Shown: positions 34,370 through 49,047 of the stretch, in pieces | Numbering within the stretch: the first letter of the stretch is position 1 | How the letters are laid out: each line of letters starts with the position of its first letter | Assembly (NCBI GenBank): GCA_029204225.1 | Contig: CM055104.1 | Span: forward strand, 24,627,285-24,691,284 | Length of the DNA stretch: 64,000 nt | DNA from: Diphasiastrum complanatum | Taxonomy: Eukaryota; Streptophyta; Lycopodiopsida; Lycopodiales; Lycopodiaceae | Direction: 5' to 3' | Made by a program: the position numbers and the translations under genes | The notes under the pieces: generated by a model | What the model was told of the DNA's origin: nothing | The model's input: the letters and a program-made list of their open reading frames with translations, nothing else | Database searches by the model: none

Positions 34370-36589
34370 AGAGATATTTTTCATAATATGATGAGAAATA
34401 TCTTTTTTTATGGCTGAAATAGTTTTAAGAGTCTCACTTATGCATTCTTATAAGTCATAAATTGTTTTTAAAATCTGTTTAAGACCTTTTTATGAGCACA
34501 ATATTCATGTGAATTTTTTTTTCAGATTTCACAATATGCCCAAAATATAGGTGAGGTCAATATCAAATTCTATAATATGCAAAAAGGCAAGGTAAGATCA
34601 CTTTTAAAGTCAATAAGATGGGTTCATGAATTTTGCCAAACGCACCCTCAACACAATTTCTAAGGAAGGGGAAACTTTGCAAGATTTAGTCATGTTCAAG
34701 AACATGAAAGACTCCTCCAAGCAAATAATTTATTGTCCTTCAAAGTTGAAGCACTAATGGAGAGAGATAAATGTCAGCCTATATAATAGTACATAGTATA
34801 AGCATCAATGCTCGTAAAACATTTACACATACAAACAAGCCAATTGTTGGAATCCACATTTTATTGCTTGGTTTTGGATTTGTAGGTTTTCACTTGTTAA
34901 GATTCAGTATAAAATTTAAAGTTTTTGTATAAGGTTGGTTTGAAACATTTTAACAACCACTAATACACACATTGTGCTAAGCTCAGTGTGATGTGATGTG
35001 TGACTCTAACTCAGAGTCATGACATGCGAGTTTGGAATGGAAACACATGATTGTTGACCGATGAGCAATCAATGTAGTCGGTTGCTACACTGTGGGTTTC
35101 ATGCAAATACAATCAAGGGAGGCTTGAAGAATGTGGCTTTAAACATAATAACAGTATTCACTTATGATGTGGTCATGGGCCAAGGCAAAATATGAAGTTT
35201 GAACCACTTAGGCTAAATTATTGCACATGTGGAACCTTTCAAGAGAGGTGTCACATGCACATCATGGATGGAAAAATAGCAATGTTCATGCATTTCATTC
35301 CAAAACAAGGTGAAAAGAAAAGTCCTTTGATTCATAAGGGTTAATCACGACGATCTTAAAATCGTTGAGATAACGACAAACCTTGCCTTAAAGTGAAAGA
35401 ATGATTCAAACGTTGGAAAATGACTTGAAGAAAAAAGAGATTTCAACATTATAATGATTTCAAAAATTAAAGTCATTGTCTACTCAGAATCCCCACACTA
35501 GCTATGAACATACGATCATGATAAGTTGTAGCTTCATGACAAAGCACATAGAAATATCACATTTTTTCCAAACTCATATACAAAAGCCCATAAAGTTTGA
35601 GAGCATCATCGTGATAGCATAGCACTATCATGACAAAGTTAAAAAAAGAAGACTTAACGTGGTTTGAGACTTGGGTTCATGATAAAGTCTTTAAAAAAAT
35701 TAAGGGGATTCGAGACTCAAGTTTCAAGCTTAGTTTGATAGAGGGTCACTATGTCTCAAGCTTGAGTTGCCACCATGTTGCACAAGAGGTGGCACAGGAC
35801 TTGTGCCACACAAAAGCAACTCAAAATGGTTTTTTGAATGTGGGGATGTATGTTACCCAACAAATTAAGTCATGAAGAAAAACTTAAGAAAAATGGATGC
35901 CATGAATTCAACAATGCCAATTATGTTGCAATGGTCCATTTACACTTACTAGGTCAATTCAAAGGAGGGGTGGAGGGTTGTCACTCAACTCACTTGCCAA
36001 GGCACAAAAATGAGTGGTAAGGAAGGGCAAACAATTAAAACATCTTTACATGGTTAGACTTGTTCTTGACATCAAGAATGGGTGAGACAAGTTTGAAAAT
36101 CTCTTCTCATGTATTCTGACTTGACTATTTTCATGTAACATGTTAATCTTTTCAACTTCTCTCAAAGTTTGTAAATAACATTATTGATGCATGTCCACCA
36201 TGAAAAGTCCTAACTAGTTGTGTGGTCTTTGTATTAGTTCACACACAGCCTACTAGTAGAACTAAGTTAACAAATTCCTAAAGCACTTAGCCATGGGCTC
36301 ATCGAATATCTCATGGATATAGTCATGGCAAATTATGAGTGAAAGGTCCACATCTGAAACAACCATGTTTCACAATTTTTTGACATCCACCAAAACATTG
36401 GCCAATAGAATGGATGGGAAATGAAAAAGCCATTCTTTATGGAATATTCAGTTAAAAAATTTAATTTTGAGAACTCTTGGGGTCCTACTTCTCAAGGTTT
36501 TCACTAGATCTAGAATTTTCTACCAAAACATCTAGCCAAATGAAATTGAAATACTTATTGGTTCGACAAAGATCTCAAAGTGAAAGATA

Positions 36590-38045
36590 TACGAATCAAA
36601 TTGGATCTCAGAAAAGCATAATTGATTAACTTCTCGAATTTGACTTAGGGCATTGACTACACTGTGTGACATACCTTAATGATATTTAACGTCAAATTGA
36701 AATTTGTGAATGAGTTCTGACCACTTGGCCTTATTGCCTCTTAAGTCAATGACATCACATGTGTACTTAAGAGATTGGTGATCAGTCACCACCATAAATC
36801 TAGCACCATATAAATAATGGCCCTTGACTGCAAAAAGTTCCTTCTCATAGATAGAATACCTACACTGAGCAAAATCCAACTTTTTGCTTTAAAAAACAAT
36901 TGGACTACCACCTTGATAGCATAGTCGCTGACATTCGTTTCTACCAAGAATGATTTATCAAAATCGACTATGTGTAGAATTGGCGTCGTAGAAACACATT
37001 GCTTGAGAGTTTCAAAACTCATTGATTTCATCGGTCCAGACTACAGATGGAATTTTTCTGCTGCTATACTTTTTTTTCATCCCCGTAAGAACATTCATTA
37101 AGGGCAATGCTATAATAGCATAATCCAAAATGAAACTATGAAAAAATCCTGTGAAGCCAAGGAATAATTTCACATCACCAATAGTTTGTGGAATTAGTCA
37201 TTTTCATACCTTACGAACCTTATCATAATCAAACTTGATGTTGCAATTGGAAATGATATGGCTTTGGTACTTGAGCTTGGTCTAAAAGAACTCACATTTT
37301 GACTCCTTAGCATAGAGCTTTTTTTTGTCTTAGTAACTCTAAGACAATATGAAGATGCTCTTCCTGCTCCTCAAGGATTTGACTATAAATTAATATGTCA
37401 TCCAAATACACTGCTACAAACTTTCTCAAATATGGAAGAAGAATGTCGTTCGTCATCTATTGGAATGTAGCAAGTGCACTTGTGAGTCCAAATTGTAACA
37501 CCAAAAACTCGTAGTGGTCAAACTTGGTTCAAAAACCAGTCTTAAAAAAATGCTCGTTCCTAATCCATATCTGATTGTAGCATGATCTAAGGTCTATCTT
37601 GGAGAAATACTTTACTCTATTTAGATAGTCCATTAGATCATCTATCTTTAGTAAGGGATATCTATTCTTTATGGTCATTTTATTCAATTTTCTAAAATCA
37701 ACACAGATGCAAGTGCGTCTGTTCTTTTTGCTAACTAAAATGACCAGTACTTTTCAAAAAGAATTATTAGGTCTAATGTAACCCATCCTAATATAGTCCT
37801 ACAATTGACGGCTATCTCATCCTCTTCATTCACGCTAATCCTATAAGGAAATAAAGATATAGGCACACTATCAAAAAGTAGCTCTATCATATAGTCTACA
37901 TTCATATAGGGACATAGAGCTTCAGGTATGTACAAAAACTTAAACATCAATAAATAATCTTGCCTAAGCCTCCTAAATACTCTACCTTGAAGTGAATCCT
38001 TATCCAAAGGATTATTAAGAGACATACTTAAAGGCATTTGCAATA
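36590..38045 (-). pseudogene. Ty3/Gypsy pol remnant (RT and RNase H)
   Basis: Minus strand. The RT start is at 37920-37750 (VPISLFPYRISVNEEDEI, the Gypsy PYR..E..E motif). FGLTSALATFQ and the catalytic VAVYLDDILIYSQ are near 37390-37490. The RT connection follows (DFDKSFLVETNVSDYAI near 36910-36970) and RNase H (YEKELFAVKGHYLYGARF and VTDHQSLKY, 36760-36850). The chain ends in GMSHSVVNALSQ near 36650, matching the usual N.VADALSR. Several frameshifts and stops make it non-functional. Integrase was not recognised beyond this point. Confidence 0.88.
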
Positions 38046-39997
<1,952 letters not shown>

Positions 39998-40644
39998 TGT
40001 GAAGGATTTCAGATCATTGATGATTCAATCCACAAAATGATCTTGGGTTACAAAAGAAGCTACTCTACCAATCTCACCAATGTAGAAAATCAGCATCTAC
40101 ATACAAAATGAGATGCAAACGCTAATAGAACTTGATCAAACATAAATCAAAAGATAAAGTACTGTTGCTGTCCATTCAAAACCAGCAAGCTAGAGAATTT
40201 CACACATGTGGATCCAAAAATAGCAAATATAGATCATTCCACACATAGAATTGCATGCAATCACAAGTATAGTGCTCCAATGGATAGTAGAACTCAAGAG
40301 AACCATGTATAAGCATGAAATGAGATAGAGAAGAGAGAAGATATGTCTCTCCACGAGTTATATCCTTTTATAGCAGGTCCAAACCCTATCTGGCCACTTG
40401 GCTTTCCCACCAAAATGCTAACCCTACTATTTTTTGGGTCTAGATTCAAAGTACCCAACATTCAAATTTGAATCTACTCAAACTCGACTTCTAATTTTCC
40501 CACACTTTCAAAAACTGTTTATTCAAATGAGATTTAGACTAATGAACTTTGAAAAGTCAAACTCTAAGTCTAAAACAAATTTGGCCTCAATTTGCCAAAT
40601 ATGAAAATATATCAAATGTGATCAAACTAGTTGAATGTTTCACA
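39998..40644 (-). repeat. 3' LTR of Copia-5
   Basis: TGTGAAGGA...GTTTCACA, 647 bp. The minus-strand TATA-like TATAAAAGG is near 40367-40375. It is related to, but well diverged from, 42064-42570. Confidence 0.8.
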
Positions 40645-42055
40645 CTCCCTCTTCAAATCGTTTTAGCATAGACTTTGATAATACTCCAAGTGAAGTCCTA
40701 TGCTTCATGAACAAGTCCTTTCCCAATGCTTTGGTGAAGATATGATCAGCTACACATTCCCTTGAGGACACATGTTGAAGCTCCACCTCCTTTGCAATGA
40801 CTTGCTCCCTCACAAAATGGTATTGCACCTCAATATGCTTGCTCCTAGCATGAAAGATAGGATTGGTTGCCAACCTTTGGGCTGATTGATTGTCACAAAA
40901 GAATGATTGGGCTCTCTAAAAAATCCCGCAAGTGAAGATCCTTGATCATCTTCTTGATCCATACCATCTCCTTTGTGCAATGTGTAAGAGCTTTGTACTC
41001 AGCCTCACTAGATGACAATGAGATAGTGTCTTGTTTCTTCGACATCCATGATATAGCTCCATCACCTATGAAAATACAATGAGCACTAATGGATTTCCTA
41101 TCCATTACATCTCCAGCATAGTCTAAATCTGAAAATCCAAAAAGATTAGATGATGATCCCTCATACAATATGCCAAAATCTCAAGTTCCAATGATGTACC
41201 TCATCACTAGGATCTTGCATGAATTGACTCAATCTTCCAACACAAAAGCTTAGATCTGTTCTATTAATGATTGGATAGATGAGTGAACCAACGAGCTTCC
41301 TATAGAGAGTAATGTCCTTGAAGGATCTTTCACTACCTCTTATAGTTAGCTTTACATGAGACTCCATAGGTGTATCACTAGCTTTTGCATCTACCATATG
41401 AAATCTTTCTAGAATAGAATTAGCATACTTCTTTTGACAAATAAAAGTAGATTGAGAAGATCTAATACTTCTATTCCCAAAATGTAATGCAAGTTACCAA
41501 GATCATGCACCTCAAACTCCTTAAGAGCACTCTTGATATCCTCCACATCTTGATTGTCTCCACCACTAAAGATGATATCATCCACATAGATTAGCAAAAT
41601 GGTAACATCATTTCCAGCAAATCCATAAAAAATTGAGTGATCATACTCACTCATAACAACTCCTTGAGAGAGTAAAAATGTGTTAAGCTTAGCATACCAA
41701 GTCCTTGGTGCTTGCTTAAGGCCATACAAACTCTTTTGTAGTAGACACACATGATTTGGCTTTGTTGATGAAATGTAGCTCTCGGGTTGCTCCATGTACA
41801 CTTCCTCCTCAAGATCACCATTCAAGAATGCATTTGTGATGTCCATTTTCCATGGATCCCATCCATAAAGGGTAGCAAGTGAGATGACGACTCGAATGCT
41901 TACCATCTTTGCCACGGGTGCAAAGGTCTCATCATAGTCAATCCCTTGTTGTTGAGCACCTCCTTTTGCCACGACTTGTTCTCTCACAAAATTATAAGCC
42001 ACTTCAATATGCTTGCTCCTTGCATGAAAAATAGGATTTCTTGCCAAGATTTGGG
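40640..42055 (-). pseudogene. Copia-5 chimeric RNase H::RT and RNase H remnant
   Basis: Reading leftward from 42055: an RNase H C-terminal piece (ARNPIFHARSKHIEVAYNF) is fused through VVAKG to the RT piece AQQQGIDYDETFAPVAKM. RT continues with YVDDIIFSGGD near 41570. After frameshifts near 41405 and 41165 the normal RNase H follows (SSSEAEYKAL near 41000, then HARSKHIEVQYHFVREQV near 40815-40860). The stop lies in the LTR, as in Copia-2. The 5' RNase H piece is out of place and replaces gag, protease and integrase. Confidence 0.88.
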
Positions 42056-42063
42056 CTGATAGG

Positions 42064-42570
42064 TGTGAAGAAATATCAGATCACTAAGATCCAATATGTC
42101 CCTTTGATCTTTGGTTATGAACTACAACACATCAAGCACCATTGACAATGTAGAAATCTAACATCAAGTACACATAGAAGATGCAAACTCAACAAGATCT
42201 TGATCAAACATCAAATATATGATAAAATGAAGTTTTTGTCTATACAATAATAGTAAGGTACTATATTTCACATGTGTGGATCCAATTCACAACATACAAT
42301 TGCATTCTACACACCAAATTGCAAGAATCAACACTATAGTGCACCAATGGATATATGAACCAAAAGAGAACTCATGTAAAAGCATGAATGAGATGAGAGA
42401 GGGAGAATGTATCTCTTCCCATGCTTGTACACTATTTATAATAGGTCCATACCCTATTTGGATGTCCTTCTCCAATCTTATCAACAATAGGAAACTTCTA
42501 GGTCTAAAACTCTACTCACAATATAAACTAGATTCAATGTTCCAAACATTCAAATTTGAATCTTCGATGT
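42064..42570 (-). repeat. 5' LTR of Copia-5, U3 truncated
   Basis: Starts TGTGAAGAAATATCAG and aligns loosely with 39998 onward, including tttcacatgtgtggatcc and tgaatgagat. Similarity stops after attcaaatttgaatct near 42565. Confidence 0.7.
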
Positions 42571-43376
42571 TGAGAATGTTAAAGGAGAACCACATTTAGA
42601 AAAAGTGCAAATGTCGGCTTGTCCTCCTTGGAGGGAGGAGTGGGAAGCAACTTCTAGTCTCTAGAAATTAGATATCAATATATACATGGTTTATGAGTTG
42701 CACACAAATATGAACCATATTGGTATTCCAAAAGTGAGACCATTTGACTATCATCTCGAGTATAAATGTAAGTGATTTGTTGATAGTTGTGCAATTTTTT
42801 GAAAGATAGCATGCAAGTGCTAAAAGACATGAACTTTTTTATATGTGATATGCATTTAAAATGCCAATACTTTATTCCATGATCGGTGTATTTAGGGTAG
42901 TATAAAATAAAATATATTACATTTTAATCATAGGTTCCAAGAAGGCCCTTGTACTAGATTTGATATAAAAGCACAATCCATACTTTACCCTCAGTCCAAG
43001 TATCACCATATGACTATATTGTGGACCAAACCAACCATAGTTAGGTATTGACCCAAGTATTGAATGTGCTTATATCAAAGTGTTGGGGTTCCAATTCTCA
43101 ACCCTAGTATCATATAATCATATACTAGTCGAGTTGGATCTTTGATACCAAAGGTGATACAAGCTAGACACCCATATCTTCACCCACCATTGTTTTGACT
43201 TTTTTATCTCTCCATGAGGTTAGGGCTAATCCTCCAATCCACCTCACAAATGAGTACACACAAGACCCAAAAAAACAAGTAAAACTAGTTTTTTGCAATG
43301 CATAGGGGTAATGTTAATAAAGTTGGATAAGTGAGATCTTATTGGGTAATGCCATTATCCACTTTATTACATGATT
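42571..43376. other. No gene seen
   Basis: AT-rich non-coding sequence. Confidence 0.5.
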
Positions 43377-44106
43377 GGACAACCAAGATAATATTAAAAG
43401 CATTGGATGAGCAACCTCAAATCAGGAAATCTCATTATCCACTTTAATATCTTACATAATTGGACAACCAAGGCTATGTTTGGGAGTCTCATTATCCACT
43501 TTAGTATTCAACTTTGATTGTATTTATTGGGCAATCTCAATAGTCCTAGTAATAGTTTTCTTTCATTTTTGGCATAAATATAGCTAGATTACCAAACTTA
43601 ATATGGCTCCTAAAATTGCATAATAGACATTGCTCATTAAAAATGGATTGGAACCTCTATTGCATTATGGAACTTGGTTTACAAGTCCCAATAAAAAGAA
43701 AACATCCTAATCTTAGCATCCTTGTTGATGCAATTTGAAATCGGACAACCAAGATAATATTTAAAGCATTGGATGACCAACCTCGAATTGGGAAATCTCA
43801 TTATCCACTTTAATATCTTACATAATTGGACAACCAAGGCTATGTTTGGAAGTCTCGTTATCCACTTTAGTATTCAACTTTGATTGTATTTTGGGAAATC
43901 TCAATAGTCCTAGTAATAGTTTTCTTTCATTTTTTGGCATAAATATAGCTAGATTACCAAACCTATATGGCTCCTAAAATTGCATAATAGACATTGCTCA
44001 TTAAAAATGAAATCAAATCTCTATTTCATTATGGAACCTAGTTTACAAGTCCCCATAAAAAAAAAACAATGATAATTTTAGCATCCTTGTTGATGCAATT
44101 TGAAAT
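43377..44106. repeat. Tandem duplication, 2 x about 366 bp
   Basis: GGACAACCAAGATAATATT begins at 43377 and 43743, and both copies end tgatgcaatttgaaat. Within each copy the phrase cattatccacttta recurs, so the unit itself is partly repetitive. Confidence 0.95.
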
Positions 44107-45253
44107 TACCAAGTTCCTTATATGGAATTTCAAAATCCTAAGCCCCATTGGATGAAGCAGAAATAAATCATGGGCCTTATTGGATAGCTAATCTAAAAAA
44201 CTCTATGTACCCAAAAGATTCTTGGGGCTAGAACTAAGTTTCATAATGCTTAGTCGTTACACATTGTAAAAAATGACTTGTCCTATCGTATTGTTGATAT
44301 TGCAATATCACAAGAAAAGTCATCAATATTTTTCATATATTCTCATGAATTGGCATGGAATGAGCTTTATATAGTTCACGAACATAACAAGTCATTGCCC
44401 ATACATAACATAGAACCTAAACTAGGAACTTTCTAAAATTGAAATATAGTTTCAATTTTACAAAATTCAAATTTAGTTATTGTTTTAAATCCATTCATTC
44501 TATAACATAGCTAACAAACAAGAACTCCACACAAAAGTGTCATTGGAGAAAACTTAGACATATGATTTGTATGTGAACGTAATATTGTCATTTCCTTGTT
44601 GATTAAAGCTCAAGTGTCATCTCAAGATATTTGTACTCAAGTGATGTCTCATAATGTTTGCATAGTTGTGAAATACAGTGTCTACTTCTTTGATATTTGT
44701 TCAAACTTCAAAGTTTAAAGTTCATGAGTAATTGCCTAGAGTCCCATCAATCATCATTTACAATGCTTAGTTTTGTTGTTGACACTTATTTTGAAAACAA
44801 TGTGTGTGTTGTAATTGACAAAGAACTTACCTTACCAATTTGGAAAAAGATGTTCAAATGCATACATAATTCTTTTTTTACAATAATATACCATGTCTAG
44901 AGGTAGCCTTGATAAAAATGAAATCTACAAGCTTCTAGGTGTGCATTCACCCAACACTTGAAATCTAATGTGCTAGCAATAACAATTTCCAACTTGACTA
45001 CTTGTTGAAAATTGTCACTTCTCACTTGTCATTTTTTATTGTAAATAAAGATCAATCATGAGTACAATGTTCATGATCTGATTTCACACGTGTGGAGCAA
45101 GTTCCCATGTGTGAAAGAAAGTGCTTTTCATATTTGTAAATATCTACTTTGATTTTGTATCAATCAAGTCAAGTGTGAACATGATATGACTAGTTTTTAG
45201 TCAAGTTGACTAGTCACCTAGAAGTTAGCTTATCCTTGCATGTGCATGAGTAA
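44107..45253. other. No gene seen; LTR-like at its right end
   Basis: AT-rich, non-coding. Near 45080-45280 the motifs TTTCACACGTGTGG, cccatgtgtgaaag and TTCACACGTGTG resemble leaders and LTRs of the Copia copies here. Confidence 0.45.
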
Positions 45254-46594
45254 ATGCTCCCACATGGCAAGTGGATGTTCACACGTGTGTATCGAGTTCT
45301 AGAAGATAAGAGACTTGATGCATCACTTCCCATCTCATTTTGGGGAGAAGCTATAACTTGTGCTAATTACTTGTGTAATAGACTTCCTAGTAGTGCTATT
45401 GATGGAATCTCACCATATCAAGCTTTGTTTGGTAAGAAACCCAATGTAAAAGATTTTAAAATCTTTGGATGTATTTGTTATGTCCACATCCCTTTGGAGA
45501 AAAGAAGGAAGGAAGATGCTACTTCCTTCAAAGGGATTTTTGTTGGCTATGGAGAAAATAGCAAGGGCTATAGGATATATGATCCTATATCCAAGAAAGT
45601 AAAGGTAAGCAAGGATGTACTTTTTGATGAGTCACAATCTGCTAAAAGCTTGTCTAATGGATCTAACCCATTGTGCATTGAAGATCTTGACAAACTCGAG
45701 GAGGATCTTGACAAATTCGAGGAGGATCTTGACAAACTTGAGGATGGAGACAAAGATCCTAGTCAAAGGGGGCCGAGAAGATCAACAAGAAGCAAGGCCG
45801 AGCCCTCAAGGCTCACCTATGTGGACAAGGGAAAGCAAAAGGAAGACTCTACATCTTCTACCTCTTACTCCTCCTTAGTTACATTGCAAGAAGGACCATC
45901 ATCTTTTGAAGACACATATAGATCTAAAGTTTGGAGAGATGCAATGCAAGTAGAGTATGATGCATTAGAAGAAAATCATACCTGGAATCTTGTAAATATT
46001 CCAAAAGGGAAGAAGCCACTTGCATGTAAGTGGATTTATAGAATAAAGTACAATCAAGATGGATCTATTAGTAAGTACAAGGCTAGGCTTTCTTCAAGTA
46101 AAAGGATTGAATTATGAAGAAACATTTGCACCTATAGCTAAGCTTGTAATTATTAGATTAATCATTTGCATTGCTACTTTGTTCAAGTGGGATCTCTACC
46201 AAGAAATGATGATGAAGGCTTAGGCAAAGTAGAAGTTGATGTATCTAGTGAGTTCAAGATGGTAGATCTAGGCTTCCTATAGTTTATACTTGGGATAGAA
46301 ATGTCTAGAAGTAGCAATTGTACTTTCATAAGTCAATCTAAGTATACTACTTCCATTCTTGAAAATTTTGGTATGAAAGATTGTAAGGGGATTGATACCC
46401 CTATGGAGCATGTTGTGAAAGCAACTAATGAAGGTGATGAAGCATCCTTTGAGGACATCACCCTCTTTAGAAAGCTTATAGGCTCCCTAATCTATTTAAC
46501 CATCACTATCACTAGACCTGACTTAAGTTTTTGTGTAAGCAAGTTGAGTCAAAGTATGCAAGCTCCTATTGCGACTCAGCATGGGAAAAGTTGA
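45254..46594 (+). pseudogene. Copia-6 remnant: integrase end and part of RT
   Basis: Plus strand. The integrase tail (SFWGEAITCANYLCNRLPSS, then FKIFGCICYVHIPLE) and the spacer before RT are open from 45254. RT starts with HTWNLVNIPKGKKPLACKW and KYKARL near 45980-46090, then shifts frame. The frame reappears (YEETFAPIAKLV near 46115) and most of RT is deleted after ATLFKWDLYQ. The RT end (FISQSKYTTSILENFGMKD, LIGSLIYLTI) lies at 46301-46560. Gag, protease and the integrase catalytic D residues are missing. Confidence 0.88.
45683..45745 (+). repeat. 21-bp coding repeat, three copies
   Basis: Encodes DLDKLEE/DLDKFEE/DLDKLED in the integrase-RT spacer of Copia-6. Confidence 0.95.
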
Positions 46595-46599
46595 AAAAC

Positions 46600-47395
46600 C
46601 AATTAATGATGATTTTCCAAACTAAAATTTATCTGAAATTTCATCTACGAATTTGTTATATTCTGATATTATTACTTATCTTAAGGATCAGATATATCCG
46701 AATGGTTATGATTTGAAGAAAAAGACAGTTTTTCAATATAAGATAGCACCTTATACGATTATTAACAATGTCTTGTACAAGTTTGGTGCTGATCATCAAC
46801 TAAGAAGATGTCTCAAAATCATAGATATTAAAAAGTTTGTTCAAGCCTTACATTCAGAGGATGCTGGAGGACACTTTGCTTTAAAGAGCACTGTTAATAA
46901 GATATTGACTGCCAAAAGTACTGGTGGCCAACTATGTTCAAGGATGTATCGAATTATATTCGTTCGTGTGATCCATGCCAGGGATCTGGTAAACCAAGGT
47001 ATGCATCCTATTTTGCCTATTGATTTGAGGTGACAACTTTTTGTATACAAGCTCAACGAACATATGCAGAATGTATTAACGAAAGGTTGACCACTATTGA
47101 AGAACTATTTGAAGCTCGTGCATATTCACAAAAAGTAACGGAGGAAATCCAGGAACAATGAAAGAAAAAGTATGATAGTCGTATCAGGAAATGTGATTTT
47201 AAAGCTGATGACTTTGCTCTGATCTATGATAGTCGACATCAAAAGTTCCCTGGAAAACTTCATATGAGATGGCTTGGACCTTATACAGTTATAAAAGTAT
47301 TTGAGAATGGTTCTGTACAACTCCAATCACTTGAAGGCAAACTATTATCGACATGAATTAATGGGTCCAGACTTGAGAAATATTATTTTTGACCA
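46600..47395 (+). pseudogene. Ty3/Gypsy integrase remnant
   Basis: Plus strand. Starts with YSDIITYLKDQIYPNGYDL and the zinc-binding HHCC domain (HSEDAGGHFALKSTVNK, then after a frameshift YWWPTMFKDVSNYIRSCDPC). The catalytic core is deleted. The C-terminal domain returns near 47060-47370 (ERLTTIEELFEAR, KYDSRIRKCDFKADDF, WLGPYTVIKVFENGSVQL) with stops. It directly follows Copia-6, so two unrelated elements are fused here. Confidence 0.88.
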
Positions 47396-48050
47396 GAATT
47401 TTTTTTTTTCTCATTCTTTTCTAGTATTTTTCTGGAATTGATCGCAAATTTTCTTTTATCTTTTTTGGAATTGTTCACGATTTTTCTCCTATCTTTTCTA
47501 GAATTTTTCGTGAAATTTTCTACCACTTTTAAGCATTTTTCCATAATCATTCTTCATATTTTTCAAGAATTTTTCATGACCTTTCTAGAATCTTTTCGCG
47601 AATCTTTTTGAGAATATTTCTAGACGCCTTCCAACATTTTTCCAGAATTTTTTTTTCAAAAATCTTTTCGAGAATTTTTCTAGACTTCTTCCACAATCTT
47701 CCAAGACATTTCCAAAGTGTTTTTGAGAATTTTTCGAGAATTTTTTCCGACACACAATTTGTAATAAAAATGTGTATTAATTTTTTGTGGATTATTTTCG
47801 AGAATTTTTCTAGAATTTTTCTAGTATCTTTTTCCAATTTTTCGAGAAATTTTCTAGTATTTTTCTTTGATTCTTTTGAGTTATTTTTCTACTATATCTT
47901 TATTTTTTCCAAGAATGTTTCGAAAAAATTTCTAGTATCTTACTAAAATTCTTTCAAGAACCTTTCGTTAGTTTCTCTATCATTTTTTAGGATCTTGCGA
48001 GAAGGTTTCGTGAAATTTTCTAGAATCTTTCGAGAATCTCTCGACCTACT
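47396..48050. repeat. T-rich array of TTCNNGAA motifs
   Basis: About 650 bp of T-rich sequence with roughly 15 TTCNNGAA octamers, mainly TTCTAGAA, TTCGAGAA, TTCAAGAA and TTCGTGAA. No strict period, so it is a degenerate repeat. TTCNNGAA is the core of the heat-shock element. Fas/Ser/Ile-type open frames across it are artefacts of composition. Confidence 0.85.
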
Positions 48051-48424
48051 TTTTGTATTCATCCATTAAAGATGATGGCCACTTGGTCATCATTATTCTC
48101 ACGTGTGTATGCCTACATATCAAAACGAATATTGTTTTTTTTTTATTCATTGATTTGTTTTCTTTTCACAAACGGTCTTTACCGTCATTAAGACTGATCT
48201 ATCAAATTATGCATGCCCTTAATAATGGAAATGACAGATGTCATGGCACCATGACATGTCATCATCCTCTCCCCACCGCCATTGCATATCATAGTCATTT
48301 TCTATTTTCCTCCTCACACTTTCTTCTTATGTTTTTATGTTTTCTTGCGCTCAAAATCTTTGCGATCAAATGATCTCTTACGACCTATTGCGACCTACGG
48401 AGCTGTCGTCAATTGTTCAACACA
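48051..48424. other. No gene seen
   Basis: Non-coding, between the TTCNNGAA array and the next open frame. Confidence 0.4.
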
Positions 48425-48982
48425 ATGGCTTCTGGATCAAGTTCTTCTATTACTTGGAAAGCATGCGTAGAAATCCGCTTGACATCAATCTAGTACCTTT
48501 TCGATCAATGCAGGTTGGGCAATTTCAAAGTGGACCCTTCAGTCATTTTGTCTGCAGTCAGTACTGTGTTCGTGAACCCCATCCATGCAGTATCTGAGGT
48601 GGATTTCAAAGTACATGTGCGAGGTAAGTTTTTCACTATTTTTGAAGAAGTGTCCTGCACAACTTTGGGATTACCATTGGATGGTAAAATTGTTTCTACA
48701 AATAGAGATTCAGTGGATCAAGCCGCCCATTTCCTGAGCAGCTGCTTCGTACCCACAAAGAGGTATAAAATCTCAATGATCAAGGCTATCACCTTCAAGA
48801 TGTTTTGTAAATACGCGAATCAAGTTCTATTTTTGACAGATGCGGATGCAACTATTTCAATGCAAAATTTTGGGTATCTATTGTGTGAAGTTTTTAGCAT
48901 GTGTGAACTTCACCACACACCCTATAGGATCTTACTAAGGTGTTGTGATTGCACAAAATTGATCAAAGAACAATATGCTTGA
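48425..48982 (+). pseudogene. Plant-transposon-protein-like fragment
   Basis: One plus-strand frame from ATG 48425 (MASGSSSSITWKAC) to 48982, interrupted by a single TAG at 48491-48493. The middle (FKVHVRGKFFTIFEEVS then LGLPLDG) has the V.VRG..........LGLP look of the putative plant transposon protein domain found in many repeat-derived plant ORFs. That assignment is from memory of the pattern and is tentative. Position just before a Copia LTR fits mobile DNA. Confidence 0.4.
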
Positions 48983-49047
48983 AGGAACTTTGTGATGCCA
49001 TTTGAAGCTACTACAGAAAAAGCCTAAGGATTTTTTCGCTTTGATTT

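Larger units (their letters stand above)
33901..36589. other. Long non-coding stretch
   Basis: No gene recognised. An 81-codon plus-strand frame at 35630-35875 has no motif. A hairpin and a 63-bp tandem repeat near 34.2 kb are listed separately. Confidence 0.5.
39998..42570 (-). mobile_element. Copia-5: rearranged relative of Copia-2
   Basis: A 3' LTR at 39998-40644, RNase H and RT remnants, and a diverged LTR at 42064 onward in minus orientation. Gag, protease and integrase are absent. PPT GAAGAGGGAG follows the 3' LTR edge at 40645-40654. No target duplication was found, and the right LTR is cut off near 42570. Confidence 0.85.

Noticed and set aside
34199-34384. 61-codon minus-strand ORF
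   Set aside because: Explained by the 63-bp tandem repeat, a multiple of three that keeps any frame open.
35630-36020. Two plus-strand ORFs of 81 and 60 codons
   Set aside because: No motif, no promoter, overlapping frames; likely chance.
47574-47946. ORFs over the TTCNNGAA array (repeated FSRIF-type peptides)
   Set aside because: Product of the T-rich repeat on both strands; no domain.
48492-48513. Intron that would remove the TAG in the 48.4-kb frame
   Set aside because: GT and AG are present but only about 22 bp apart, too short for a plant intron.
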